54,729 bases of DNA from Desulfosporosinus lacus DSM 15449 (GCF_900129935.1 NZ_FQXJ01000027.1:1-54729), one strand, 5' to 3'; positions 9,812-18,808 are shown, counted from the stretch's first letter. The notes: generated from the sequence alone by a model not told the origin. A program made the numbers and translations.

Positions 9812-10975
9812 TTAATGAATTTTTTCAATATCTTTTATGCTTAGATTAAGCACTGGATGATACAGTTTTACAGGTCTGCCTACTGTTCCGTATTTTAAAT
9901 CAGTTGTCAAAGCTCCATATTGTTCTAGAAAATCAAGATATCTTCGAACCGTTACCCTAGTTAGATTCACTCCTTCAGCAACATTTTCAGACGAAACCGG
10001 TTCTTTCGTTTCGCTCAAAAAAGAGACAATTTGCTTTAGCGTAAGTTGATTTAATCCCTTTGGCAAGCCTTGTTGATCAATATAGAAATTTTGATTTTTT
10101 TTCTCATCTAAGATTATTTCCGGTTCTTCCGTCTGATTAGTCACCAAAGTTATCTTTTCTACTTGTGAGTCTTTTTGCATGGAGACCTTACTCATTTCAT
10201 CTGCTATATCACCTAGTCGTTCAACCATCTGATTGAACGCAACTGCCAGTTCACCAATCTCTTTAGGACCAGAAACAGCGACTTTTTCAGTCAAGTGTCC
10301 AGTCGCCACATCACGAGTTCCGAGGGTGATTTCATGTATTGGACGGATAACAACTCTTTGAATAAAAAACCAAGTCAATAAAACAACGATCACCGTCAAG
10401 CCTAAGCCAAGCGATGCAACCCGGATTAATGAATTAACAATAAAGGCCTGGGTGTAACTTCTAGAAATCCCAACATAAAAAATTCCAATAATATCCCCAT
10501 TACTGTCACGGATAGGCTCATAGGCTGTTTGATATAGCTGTCCGACGACATTCGCTTCACCTAGATAAATCTGTCCATCCTTCAAGACAGTTTGGGCAAC
10601 TATATCCGACACCTTTGTTCCGACCGCTCTTTCACCATTTACGCTTCTTACTGTTGTAGCAACCCTGGTATCACCTAGAAACAGAGTCACGGTATCGCCC
10701 GTCAGCTCTGCTAAATGATCGACAAGTTCAGTGCTGTGAGAGATTTGAATTTCTCCTTTGAAGAGCATACCATCTTTTACATGCCAAGGGCCTGGCGTGC
10801 TAAATTCAATAATATCCATGCACGTGGCCAGATCAGTTTTGGCTTTAACAATTGCTGCATCAACTGCACCATGCTTTAAATGCCACCCTAAAACGAAGAT
10901 TAAACTTGCCGCTAAGACAACTAAGGAACCAAGCATTAGCAAAAGAATCTGATGTTTAAGTGAACGCAATAGCAC
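9812..10975 (-). CDS. Membrane one-component regulator: Cache sensor, HAMP, CitB-type winged helix
   Basis: A 387-residue protein with an unusual order of modules. TM1 covers about residues 8-30. An extracytoplasmic single-Cache domain follows (about 35-172), with the VGTKVSD, GQLYQTAYEPI and GIFYVGISR signatures. TM2 is about 186-206 and HAMP about 207-260. A charged linker (260-305) leads to a C-terminal winged helix (about 308-375) in which GVNLTRVTVRRYLDFL and KYGTVGRPVK closely resemble the DNA-binding end of CitB/DcuR response regulators. There is no kinase, receiver or methyl-accepting domain. I infer that an external ligand directly controls DNA binding from the membrane. It lies upstream of fdhA on the same strand but has its own terminator, so it may regulate that operon. 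Confidence 0.85.
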   Translation of the reverse strand: MLLRSLKHQILLLMLGSLVVLAASLIFVLGWHLKHGAVDAAIVKAKTDLATCMDIIEFSTPGPWHVKDGMLFKGEIQISHSTELVDHLAELTGDTVTLFLGDTRVATTVRSVNGERAVGTKVSDIVAQTVLKDGQIYLGEANVVGQLYQTAYEPIRDSNGDIIGIFYVGISRSYTQAFIVNSLIRVASLGLGLTVIVVLLTWFFIQRVVIRPIHEITLGTRDVATGHLTEKVAVSGPKEIGELAVAFNQMVERLGDIADEMSKVSMQKDSQVEKITLVTNQTEEPEIILDEKKNQNFYIDQQGLPKGLNQLTLKQIVSFLSETKEPVSSENVAEGVNLTRVTVRRYLDFLEQYGALTTDLKYGTVGRPVKLYHPVLNLSIKDIEKIH

Positions 10976-11132
10976 TCCTCCCTCGGAGATAAATCTTCTT
11001 TATTAATTCGTTGTCAAACTATTAAAAACCTTTCTTCTATTATACTATTTATTTATATTCCAAAAATGGAAGGAATTTACCATCTTAATGTTGAATTTGT
11101 TAAAAAACAAGTGAGGAATTAGGAGGGTAATT

Positions 11133-11588
11133 ATGTCCTTATTTCGGGTTCTCTATGAAATTCTAAGTCAAAACGGTTGGGAATTTGATTTTGACAACAA
11201 GAATGGAATCATCAAACTTGAGATTAGCGGCATAAATACTGATTTTCACGCATTCCTTTTTGTTGATGAAGAACAAGAATCATTACTCTGCAATACTCAT
11301 ATTGATCAAAAAATCCCCCCCTCTAAACGCCTTGAAGTTTGTGATTACATGAGTCGTGTTAACTACGAACTGGTCAATGGTAACTTTGAAATGGATATGG
11401 ATAACGGGGAGATAAGGTACCGTACATTTCTTGATCTGGCTGACGCTCGCCCTTCGCAAGACCAAGTACTAAACATTGTTTGGAACGGAGTCCTTGGATT
11501 TGACACATATTACCCTGGGCTAATGAAGCTCGTCTATGGTGATTACAGCGCAGAGGAGGCAGCCGCCTTTTGCTCTGATGAAGCGTAA
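11133..11588 (+). CDS. YbjN-domain protein
   Basis: A 151-residue soluble protein whose central and C-terminal parts (RVNYELVNGNFEMDMDNGEIRYR, then VLGFDTYYPGLMKLVYGDYSAEEA) match the YbjN family, a T3SS-chaperone-like fold of uncertain role in bacteria. There is no signal peptide and no membrane segment. The start has an ideal GGAGGG site. It is divergent from the Cache-HAMP-HTH gene and is followed by its own terminator, so it appears monocistronic. Function is unknown; in other bacteria YbjN proteins have been linked to stress and motility, but nothing here ties it to those. Confidence 0.75.
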   Translation: MSLFRVLYEILSQNGWEFDFDNKNGIIKLEISGINTDFHAFLFVDEEQESLLCNTHIDQKIPPSKRLEVCDYMSRVNYELVNGNFEMDMDNGEIRYRTFLDLADARPSQDQVLNIVWNGVLGFDTYYPGLMKLVYGDYSAEEAAAFCSDEA

Positions 11589-11618
11589 AAGGAGTGGTAC
11601 AAATACCGCTCCTTTTTT
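11587..11618 (+). terminator. Terminator after the YbjN-domain gene
   Basis: AAAAGGAG-GGTA pairs with TACC-CTCCTTTT and continues into TTTTTT. The A-run on the other side means it could also stop transcription from the opposite strand. Confidence 0.85.
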
Positions 11619-11673
11619 ATCTGCATTAATTATTCAACTATTTGAAGTAACACTAAATCTAAGAAAACGCAGT

Positions 11674-12324
11674 CTATTCTGCTATGGGAATAATGTATAT
11701 AAGAATCATTATATAATGCACGATACTGCCAGCACCAATAAACAAATGAAATATCTCATGAAACCCAAAGCGCTTCGGAAAGAAATCACAGATCTTAGTT
11801 GCATATATAATGGCACCTACGGTATAGGTAAGTCCTCCTATTGCCATGAGAATAATTGCACCCATCGGCAAGTTCTTGATAAGTTGCAAGAATGGAACCA
11901 ACGCAATCCAACCTAACGACAAATAGAAAGCAGAAGATACATATCGAGGTGCATGGATAAACCAAATTTTTAATAACATTCCTATGAAGGCCAAGCCCCA
12001 AACAACACTTAGCATTGCCCAACGCCATGCCCCTTCCAGTCCATAGTAAAAAACCGGTGTATAGGAGCCTGCAATTAATAAATATATGGCTATATGATCG
12101 ACCTTTTTCAAAAGAAGTTCTTTTTGAGGAGTTGTTCGAACCCAATGATAAAGCGAACTGGCACCGTAAAGCAAGATCATACTAACTCCATAAACCGTCA
12201 TTGTTATAAGCTTAGAGATATTATTCTTACTCAGGATAATTAGGAATACTAGTCCAACAATTGCAGCCACAAACAAAACAAAATGAGTCCAAGTGTTTAC
12301 CGGTTCCTTCATCTTCAAAACCAT
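11674..12324 (-). CDS. Hemolysin III / PAQR-family membrane protein
   Basis: About 216 residues with seven predicted membrane segments. Family marks are the SLYHW motif near TM2 and the C-terminal HEIFHLFIGAGSIVHY segment, which carries the conserved histidines of the CREST/PAQR fold. Members are called hemolysin III (YqfA/YplQ) and are thought to be membrane hydrolases or lipid-homeostasis proteins; true hemolytic activity is doubtful for most. The start is the ATG at 12324, preceded by GGGAGG; an in-frame codon at 12339 lacks a site. It is convergent with the YbjN gene and shows no operon partner. Confidence 0.88.
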   Translation of the reverse strand: MVLKMKEPVNTWTHFVLFVAAIVGLVFLIILSKNNISKLITMTVYGVSMILLYGASSLYHWVRTTPQKELLLKKVDHIAIYLLIAGSYTPVFYYGLEGAWRWAMLSVVWGLAFIGMLLKIWFIHAPRYVSSAFYLSLGWIALVPFLQLIKNLPMGAIILMAIGGLTYTVGAIIYATKICDFFPKRFGFHEIFHLFIGAGSIVHYIMILIYIIPIAE

Positions 12325-12539
12325 TTTGTATCCTCCCAACTATCCAAGTACTACTAAGTACATTCTAATTCTAAACCTTATAATCTATAAAATCAACTAG
12401 AATCAAACTTTAGGCCAAACAATTCTGAAAAGGAAAGGTCTCTATATTGTAGAAATAATTACCTGAGTAAGAAATCGTCATAAACACATAATAAGAATGT
12501 TCCAGTACACAAACATAAATTTAAAGGAGGGTACCTATC

Positions 12540-12746
12540 ATGGCAGGAGAAAGAAACACTAATACACCCGCAACTAAAGGTGCTTCACAGCAATTGGATC
12601 AATTTAAGTATGAAGTAGCAAATGAAATGGGCCTTCAATTAGGTGGCGACCGCACAAGCCGTGAAAACGGTTCGGTTGGTGGTCAAATGACCAAACGCAT
12701 GATTCAGTTTGCGGAAGAACACCTTAAAGGTGGAACCAAAATCTAA
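12540..12746 (+). CDS. Small acid-soluble spore protein, alpha/beta type
   Basis: A 68-residue SASP that would coat and protect spore DNA. The conserved KYEVANEMGL segment (the region cut by the GPR protease on germination) and the C-terminal GGQMTKRMIQFAEEHL helix are both present. Length is typical. A strong AAAGGAGGG lies just upstream of ATG and a perfect hairpin follows the gene. A forespore sigma-G promoter would be expected, but I could not define one with confidence. Confidence 0.95.
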   Translation: MAGERNTNTPATKGASQQLDQFKYEVANEMGLQLGGDRTSRENGSVGGQMTKRMIQFAEEHLKGGTKI

Positions 12747-12767
12747 CTTCCAATGTTAGTTACTGTT

Positions 12768-12794
12768 AAGAAGGATATCGAAAGATATCCTTCT
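12768..12794 (+). terminator. Terminator after the SASP gene
   Basis: Twelve-pair perfect stem AAGAAGGATATC / GATATCCTTCTT with a GAAA tetraloop, then a T-rich stretch. Confidence 0.85.
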
Positions 12795-12815
12795 TACTAT
12801 TTTGTTTAAAACAAC

Positions 12816-12842
12816 AAAAATTAAAAGGAGCTTTGAGCTCCT
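12816..12842 (-). terminator. Terminator overlapping the stop of the small minus-strand gene
   Basis: Minus strand: AGGAGCT-CAA-AGCTCCT followed by TTTTAATTTTT. The stem begins inside the stop codon of the 65-aa gene. Confidence 0.7.
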
Positions 12843-13038
12843 ATTTAATCGTTCCGTCTGTTTCTTCAAGGTGTTTTTTCTTCGAAGCTAAATGGGCTTT
12901 TACATCTTTAATTTGGTGGGCACTTAACTCTTCAGCATTTTCCAATAAAAACTCTTCATTTTTATGAATGTTCCGGAGGGTCAATTCAATCTTTTTTAAA
13001 TCCTCATTTTTTGTCTTATTGCCATCATTTCTTGGCAT
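12841..13038 (-). CDS. Small charged protein, unknown function
   Basis: A 65-residue, highly charged, mostly helical peptide, rich in Lys and Glu, without cysteines or hydrophobic segments. I chose the ATG at 13038 (MPRNDG) because GAGGTG precedes it at good spacing; GTG/ATG codons at 13047/13044 lie inside that site. It has its own terminator, so it is likely a real gene. It resembles short spore or stress peptides of this lineage only in size and charge. I do not recognise a family. Confidence 0.6.
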   Translation of the reverse strand: MPRNDGNKTKNEDLKKIELTLRNIHKNEEFLLENAEELSAHQIKDVKAHLASKKKHLEETDGTIK

Positions 13039-13202
13039 TGTCATCACCTCATAAATAGTTTATCCAAAGATAATTTATTAATCCGAGTTCTCTTCTTGAA
13101 AGGCTTCTCGAAGAATTAAATCTATTCTATGGGATCACTTGATAGTTAGTGGATGATCTAATCCAGAATGACAGTGTAGCTCATATGGGTAACTAGAATT
13201 AT

Positions 13203-13242
13203 AAAAACCTGTATCTTCTATTAAAACAATAAAAGATACAGG
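13203..13242 (-). terminator. Terminator after copZ
   Basis: Minus strand: CCTGTATCTT pairs with AAGATACAGG across a 15-base loop, followed by TTTTTAT. It ends the csoR-copA-copZ unit. Confidence 0.8.
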
Positions 13243-13283
13243 CAACCAGTGTCTTAAGCTAAATTTTACTTGTAATTTGAGGC

Positions 13284-13484
13284 TCAGTCTTCAACGGAAT
13301 ATCCAGCATCCACTACAGCTTTAACAAGATTCGCACGTTCTGCATTTCCAGTTATGACAGCTTCTTTGCTCGCGAGATCGACTTTGACACTTTCAACGCC
13401 GCTTACCCCTTGCAGTGCTTTTTCAGCTCTCATTTTACAATGGTTACAGGTCATACCCTCAATTTTCAGGACGGTTTGGCTCAT
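13284..13484 (-). CDS. copZ: Copper chaperone CopZ
   Basis: A 66-residue heavy-metal-associated domain with the Cu(I)-binding GMTCNHC motif near residue 10 and the standard ferredoxin-like pattern ending in AGYSVED. It would carry Cu(I) to the CopA exporter or to CsoR. It lies downstream of csoR and copA on the same strand, although a 240-bp gap separates it from copA. A GGGAGGTGAG site precedes ATG. The gap contains a low-complexity CAGAAG/CCAGA stretch but no terminator I can see, so co-transcription is plausible. Confidence 0.93.
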   Translation of the reverse strand: MSQTVLKIEGMTCNHCKMRAEKALQGVSGVESVKVDLASKEAVITGNAERANLVKAVVDAGYSVED

Positions 13485-13725
13485 TTTTTCTCACCTCCCA
13501 GTTCAGAAGTCAGAGATCAGAGGCCAGAAGCCAGATGACAGTTAACTTCCGCAAAGATATAAGCATAGATTACCCTGATAAGGTTCAACTCAATTTTTTA
13601 ATGACCAGTTACCTAAAAGTATTATTCAAAATTGAGTTATATCTTTATCCTCTTAAGTGCCCAGTAATGTACTTTCAGAGGAAAAATTACTCTAAATGCC
13701 ATACTTCCTACTATAATTCTTAATT

Positions 13726-16467
13726 CTAAGCAACTAGCTTTTTATCATAGTTTTTCAACAGGAGAGAACTGGTTACTACGGACACTGACGAGAAAGCCAT
13801 GGCCAGCCCTGCCCACTCGGGCGGTAATAGTTGTCCGGTTAAAGGATAGAGGACGCCTGCGGCAATCGGGATACCAATGACATTATAAATCAAAGCCCAG
13901 AATAGATTTTGCTTGATTTTACGAAGTGTTTTTCGCCCTAATCGAATCGCCCGTTCTACATCAAGCAGGTCATTGCGAACCAGCACCACATCCCCGGTTT
14001 CCTTGGCCACATCAGTCCCTGATCCGATGGCAATTCCAATATCGGCTTGAGCTAAGGCCGGAGCATCATTAATTCCATCTCCAACCATCGCCACCTTAAA
14101 GCCTTGGTCTTGATACTTTTTAATAATGCTGATCTTATCTTGTGGTAAGATTTCGGCAATCACCTCATCAATTCCGACCTGCTCACCGACAACAGCGGCG
14201 ACTTTTTTATTGTCTCCAGTGATCATGAACGTCTTCAAGCCCAACTGATGTAGCCTTTTAATAGCCTCTTTCGTACTCTCTTTAACCACATCGGCCAGCG
14301 CGATTAGCCCGATTACTTGTCCACCTAAGGCTATAAAACTAGTCGTTCTGCCCGATTCGGCCAAACGCTGAAAGTCACGCTCTGACTCATTGACGTCTAT
14401 CTTGTACTTATGCATCAGTTTAATATTTCCGATTAGTAAAGTTTGCCCTTCATAGGTACAGATAACGCCATAGCCAGCCTCTTCATGATAATTCTCGACC
14501 TCTTGAATTGCCAGCAGTTCCTTCTTTCCCTCTGCAACGACCGCCTGAGCCAAGGGATGAATCGAAGGATTCTCCCCTGCTGCAGCAATTTTCAGGACAT
14601 TTTGTCTCGAATAATCCGCATAGGGTATGATATCCGTCACTTCGGGAGTTCCCTTAGTTAGTGTCCCCGTTTTATCGAACCCAATGGCTTGCAAATGAGC
14701 TATCCCTTCCAGAACTGCTGCAGATTTAAAGAGGATTCCTCTATTTAGCCCTACCCCACTGCCAACCATAATTGCCGTAGGAGTCGCTAACCCCAAAGCA
14801 CAGGGACAAGCGATCACTAACACTGCAATGGCAGCCGTAAAGGCAAAAACAAACGTACTGTCAAGTACAACGTACCAAATCAAATAGGTGATAACCGAGA
14901 TGGCAACTACTGTTGGCACAAAATAATTAGAAATCTTATCTGCCAGTCTCTGAATTGGAGGCTTTACTCCCTGAGCATCCTCGACCATTTTAATAATTCC
15001 CGAAAGAACGGTATCCTTACCCGTTTTAGTCGTTTTAACCTTGATACTTCCTGAACGATTTATGGTAGCCCCAATTACAGGGTCCCCAATTCCTTTGTCG
15101 ACAGGAATGGATTCCCCAGTCAGCATTGCCTCATCAATGCTCGCTGATCCTTCGATAATCTCACCATCCACCGGTATTCTTTCTCCGGATTTAACAATGG
15201 TAATATCCCCAATTTTCAGATCTGTCGCAGCAACTTCCTGAACTTCACCACCGACCCATAGATGTGCTTTATCAGCCTGTAACTCCAACAGCTTTTTTAA
15301 GGCCTGACCTGCTCGCCCTTTTGCTTTGGCCTCAAGATATTTTCCAAAGCGTACAAATGTGATCAACAATGCCGACGTATCAAAAAAGTTAGGCCCTTCG
15401 AAAAAAATTGAGGGGATAAACATATGAAGGGTTGTCATTAGACTATATCCATAAGCGGCTGTAATCCCAATCGCAACTAAGACGTCCATATTAGCTGAGC
15501 GGTTTTTCAAAGCATGGTAAGCACCGCGATAAAAGGTCCAACCAGCTGTGAACTGGACGATAGTTGCAAGGATAAGCATTGTATACATTAGGGATCTTGA
15601 CATGGGCAGGAACATAATTGGCATTATAGGCAAGGAAAGAATCGCACTGAAGATGAGCCAATTTCGTTGTCTAATGGCCGTACGATCATCTTGATTCTCG
15701 TCCTCATTGGCGATGGGGGTATACCCTGCATCACGAACCTGCTCGAAAATCTCCTTCATATTCACAACACCGGGATCAAACTCTACAGTCACTGTTTCAC
15801 TCGCCAAATTAACGGCAACGTTCTGGACTCCCTGAGTTCCCTTAAGTTTTTTTTCAATCGCCAAAGCACAATTTGCACAGGTCATTCCGCCAACTTTAAA
15901 TTGTTGCTTTCCATCGTCTGCACTCTGTGCGCCATACCCAAGATCTTTGATCTTCGTCAAGAGATCGTTTTCTTTAACCACGTCAGGGTCCATTTCCACT
16001 GTAAGTTTTTCAGTGGCAAAATTAACTGCGACTGATTTAACCCCCGGCATAGATTTAAGACCTTTTTCAATGGTCAAAGCACAATTTGCACAGGTCATGC
16101 CACTGATCTTGAAAAGTTGTTTTTGCTCCGCCTTGGAGGACATCCCCACTGTTTCATTAAGCTCTTCAGTATCTTCTGCTCTTGCCAATTCTTGTTCTTC
16201 TATCTGCTCCGAACTCACTTGATCGTCCAAACCAACGGCCATGTTTTCTAATGAATAACCAGCCTTTTCAATTTCCTGCTTAACATCCGACAAATTGACC
16301 TGAGCAGGGTCCCAAGTAAAAGTAGCCTTTGAATCTTCCAGTGATACCTGAACCTGTTCTACACTGGGGAACTTTTCTAGAATCTTAGTGACATGGTTAA
16401 CACAATGCTGGCAGCTCATTCCATATACAGGAATCTCTTTATTCTCACGTTTTGCTTGTTCCATCAT
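13726..16467 (-). CDS. copA: Copper-exporting P1B-type ATPase with three metal-binding domains
   Basis: Cu(I) efflux ATPase of 913 residues. It has three N-terminal HMA domains: the first with GMSCQHC (about 16-22), the second and third with GMTCANC. Membrane segments follow, with the copper-type CPC motif (IACPCALGLATPTA), the phosphorylation site DKTGTLTKG, the SIHPLAQ HP signature, and MVGDGINDAPAL. Many Firmicute CopA proteins have one or two HMA domains, so three, one of them with a CQHC variant, is longer than usual. Two ATG codons follow GGAGG at proper spacing; the first is used. The gene begins 28 bases after csoR. Confidence 0.96.
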   Translation of the reverse strand: MMEQAKRENKEIPVYGMSCQHCVNHVTKILEKFPSVEQVQVSLEDSKATFTWDPAQVNLSDVKQEIEKAGYSLENMAVGLDDQVSSEQIEEQELARAEDTEELNETVGMSSKAEQKQLFKISGMTCANCALTIEKGLKSMPGVKSVAVNFATEKLTVEMDPDVVKENDLLTKIKDLGYGAQSADDGKQQFKVGGMTCANCALAIEKKLKGTQGVQNVAVNLASETVTVEFDPGVVNMKEIFEQVRDAGYTPIANEDENQDDRTAIRQRNWLIFSAILSLPIMPIMFLPMSRSLMYTMLILATIVQFTAGWTFYRGAYHALKNRSANMDVLVAIGITAAYGYSLMTTLHMFIPSIFFEGPNFFDTSALLITFVRFGKYLEAKAKGRAGQALKKLLELQADKAHLWVGGEVQEVAATDLKIGDITIVKSGERIPVDGEIIEGSASIDEAMLTGESIPVDKGIGDPVIGATINRSGSIKVKTTKTGKDTVLSGIIKMVEDAQGVKPPIQRLADKISNYFVPTVVAISVITYLIWYVVLDSTFVFAFTAAIAVLVIACPCALGLATPTAIMVGSGVGLNRGILFKSAAVLEGIAHLQAIGFDKTGTLTKGTPEVTDIIPYADYSRQNVLKIAAAGENPSIHPLAQAVVAEGKKELLAIQEVENYHEEAGYGVICTYEGQTLLIGNIKLMHKYKIDVNESERDFQRLAESGRTTSFIALGGQVIGLIALADVVKESTKEAIKRLHQLGLKTFMITGDNKKVAAVVGEQVGIDEVIAEILPQDKISIIKKYQDQGFKVAMVGDGINDAPALAQADIGIAIGSGTDVAKETGDVVLVRNDLLDVERAIRLGRKTLRKIKQNLFWALIYNVIGIPIAAGVLYPLTGQLLPPEWAGLAMAFSSVSVVTSSLLLKNYDKKLVA

Positions 16468-16495
16468 TTTAATCCTCCAAACTAAGATCCCAGTA

Positions 16496-16840
16496 CTACC
16501 GAATCATGCGAAATATGGTCTTTAATACCTCATCAACAACCTGATCGTCATCCCCTTGGAGTCTCTCTTTAACACATGATTTCATATGCTTTTCTAGGAG
16601 TAATCGAGAAGCTCCATCCAGGGCAGATTGAGCGGAGGAGATCTGATTTAAAATATCATCACAGTAAACATGACGTTCAATCATCCCTTTAATACCACGA
16701 ATTTGACCCTCAATTCGATTCATTCTAGTTACAAGTTCTTTGATTGTTTTATCGTCATGATGACTCTTTCGTTCATCTTGCTCCGTCACTTCACTCTCAC
16801 AGACCGAACACTTGTGTATCTGCTTTTCTTCGGATTTCAT
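16496..16840 (-). CDS. csoR: Copper-sensing repressor CsoR
   Basis: A 114-residue DUF156 repressor. The Cu(I) ligands C-H-C are visible in HVYCDD and EKHMKSC, and the TRMNRIEGQIRGIKGM helix is standard. An N-terminal extension of about 30 residues carries an extra CSVC pair and a histidine-rich stretch, which is not part of the core fold. The start is the ATG at 16840 after GAGGTG; a GTG at 16849 lies inside that site. It is the first gene of csoR-copA-copZ. A C-rich operator-like sequence overlaps its promoter, so autoregulation released by Cu(I) is expected. Confidence 0.92.
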   Translation of the reverse strand: MKSEEKQIHKCSVCESEVTEQDERKSHHDDKTIKELVTRMNRIEGQIRGIKGMIERHVYCDDILNQISSAQSALDGASRLLLEKHMKSCVKERLQGDDDQVVDEVLKTIFRMIR

Positions 16841-16859
16841 CTTAATCACCTCTGTTTAT

Positions 16860-16888
16860 ATAGTATACCCCCCTATACCATATGTCAA
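16860..16888 (-). promoter_or_regulatory. csoR promoter with candidate CsoR operator in the spacer
   Basis: Minus strand TTGACA (16883-16888), 17-base spacer, then TACTAT (16860-16865). The spacer contains GTATA-G6-TATAC-like symmetry (plus strand GTATACCCCCCTATAC), the G/C-tract flanked by A/T inverted repeats that is characteristic of CsoR sites. Confidence 0.65.
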
Positions 16889-17090
16889 TTGAGAAATATT
16901 CATAGCTCATAGAATAAGTCATTATTAACACCTTTCCCAATTAGCTGTATACTATCCTCATTAACATCATTGAAGTTTTTATAAGAGCATTTTTTCTTAA
17001 AAAAGAAAGTGCTCAGCTAAGCTATATTATTTAATATTGCTCAACTGAAACACCTCAATTAGAAATTCTATATTCTATTTTGTTTAAACT

Positions 17091-18659
17091 TCACGAAAAT
17101 GCAATCCCTTTTCTGTCCAATTCAAATCGAACAGCGTTAGCTATTTTTCCTGAAGAAATTAACTCCTTAGCCAGATTAAGCTCCATATACATGACACGAT
17201 CTTCTTCAAGTGCAGCTACCTTAGACCTAACGAGCCGGTAAGCACCTTCACTTCCCTTGCCAAGTTGAAGTTCTTCTTTGCCGGTTCTGAGATCCAGACC
17301 TTGACAGGCTGCTAATAATTCCATCCCCAATACATGCCCTGTGTTTTCTATGATACTTCGGGCCTTGCGGGCTGCAATCGTTCCCATACTTACATGATCT
17401 TCCTGGTTTGCGGAGGAGGGGATCGAGTCCACACTGGCGGGATGGGCTAAAACCTTATTTTCCGAAACTAAGGAGGCGGCAGAATACTGCACGATCATAA
17501 ATCCTGAATTCAAACCTCCGTTGGGGGTTAAAAATGCAGGAAGTCCGCTTAGGTTTGGATTAACCAAACGCTCTAAACGTCGTTCTGCGATATTGGCCAG
17601 CTCTGCCATTGCTATGCCAAGAAAGTCCATCGCCAAGGCAATAGGTTGACCATGGAAATTTCCACCCGAGAGAACTGCGCTTTCTTCCGGGAAGATTAAT
17701 GGATTATCCGTGGCCGAATTGATCTCGGTTTCTACGACTTTTTTTACGTAGGCAACTGCATCTCCAGAAGGGCCATGGACTTGGGCAATACAGCGAAGTG
17801 CATAGGCATCCTGCACTCTGGGATGTTGTTCATTTGCTACGAAAGTACTTCCCTCTGTCAACTGGCGAATTTTTTTTGCAACGTCGTTTTGCCCCTTGTG
17901 AGGACGTACTGCATGAATTTTTGGATCAAAGGCATCAAGAATCCCCTCCAGCGCTTCGAGAGACAAGGCAGCTGTAATATTTGCTGACTCACATAAGATC
18001 TCAGCATCCCAGACAGCCAAAGCCGCAATTGCTGTCATAACCTGTGTTCCATTAATAAGGGCCAAACCCTCTTTTCCTTCCAGAACTACAGGCTCTATCC
18101 CGGCTTGCGCAAGGGCCTCCCGCCCATTCATGCGACGCTCTTTATAAAACGCTTCCCCTTCACCCAGTAAAACCAAAACCATATGGGACAAAGGGGCTAA
18201 ATCTCCACTTGCGCCGAGCGATCCTTTCTCTGGTACGACAGGAACAATTCCAGCATTCAGCACATTAATCAATGTCTGGAGAGTTGAAAGTCGAATGCCT
18301 GAAAAACCTTTTGCTAAGGCATTTGCCCGAAGAAGTAAAATCCCCCTTACAACTTCCGGTGCTAGGGGTTCCCCTACACCCGTTGCATGGCTCATAATAA
18401 GGTTGCGTTGTAACTTTTTGGCATCATCTTTGGAAATTAGGACATCGCTAAATTTACCGAAGCCAGTAGTGATTCCATAGACGGTTTGATTTCCTTCGAT
18501 TAATTGATCTACATACTCTCTGGATTTCAGAACTCTTTCCTTGGCTGTAGGGTGCAATTCCACCTTAGCGGCATACCGTGCAACCGCAACCACTTGCTCT
18601 AACGTAAGGGTTTCTCCATCCAAAGTGACTTTAGATTTTTCTGCTAAAACAACGCTCAT
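17091..18659 (-). CDS. hutH: Histidine ammonia-lyase
   Basis: Converts L-histidine to urocanate and ammonia. A 522-residue protein of normal length. The Ala150-Ser151-Gly152 triad, in GSLGASGDLAPLSHM, forms the MIO cofactor by self-cyclisation. The family segments NPLIFPEESAVLSGGNFHGQP and SVDSIPSSANQEDHVSMG are also present. A GGAGG site precedes the start. It lies 150 bp downstream of hutP with a strong attenuator hairpin between them, the Bacillus arrangement. No hutU, hutI or hutG is found in this window, so the fate of urocanate is not shown here. Confidence 0.97.
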   Translation of the reverse strand: MSVVLAEKSKVTLDGETLTLEQVVAVARYAAKVELHPTAKERVLKSREYVDQLIEGNQTVYGITTGFGKFSDVLISKDDAKKLQRNLIMSHATGVGEPLAPEVVRGILLLRANALAKGFSGIRLSTLQTLINVLNAGIVPVVPEKGSLGASGDLAPLSHMVLVLLGEGEAFYKERRMNGREALAQAGIEPVVLEGKEGLALINGTQVMTAIAALAVWDAEILCESANITAALSLEALEGILDAFDPKIHAVRPHKGQNDVAKKIRQLTEGSTFVANEQHPRVQDAYALRCIAQVHGPSGDAVAYVKKVVETEINSATDNPLIFPEESAVLSGGNFHGQPIALAMDFLGIAMAELANIAERRLERLVNPNLSGLPAFLTPNGGLNSGFMIVQYSAASLVSENKVLAHPASVDSIPSSANQEDHVSMGTIAARKARSIIENTGHVLGMELLAACQGLDLRTGKEELQLGKGSEGAYRLVRSKVAALEEDRVMYMELNLAKELISSGKIANAVRFELDRKGIAFS

Positions 18660-18684
18660 GTTTTGTCCTCCTTTTAGAGCAATG

Positions 18685-18730
18685 AAAAAAGAGGATTAAG
18701 CTATAGACTTTCGTCTACAGCTTAGCCCTC
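18685..18730 (-). terminator. HutP-dependent attenuator before hutH
   Basis: Minus strand: GAGG, TAAGCT and TAGAC on one side pair with GTCTA, AGCTTA and CCTC on the other around a GAAA loop, followed by TTTTTT. It lies between hutP and hutH. The upstream 60 bases hold several NAG triplets (UAGA, UAGAG, CAGAG, UUAGAUG), the sort of sites HutP binds in Bacillus subtilis to prevent terminator formation. Confidence 0.8.
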
Positions 18731-18808
18731 AAACATCTAATAACTCTGAGCATACTCTATTTTATTGCAACTTTCTAAAATAAATACGTTAATGCAAGTT
18801 CAAACCTT

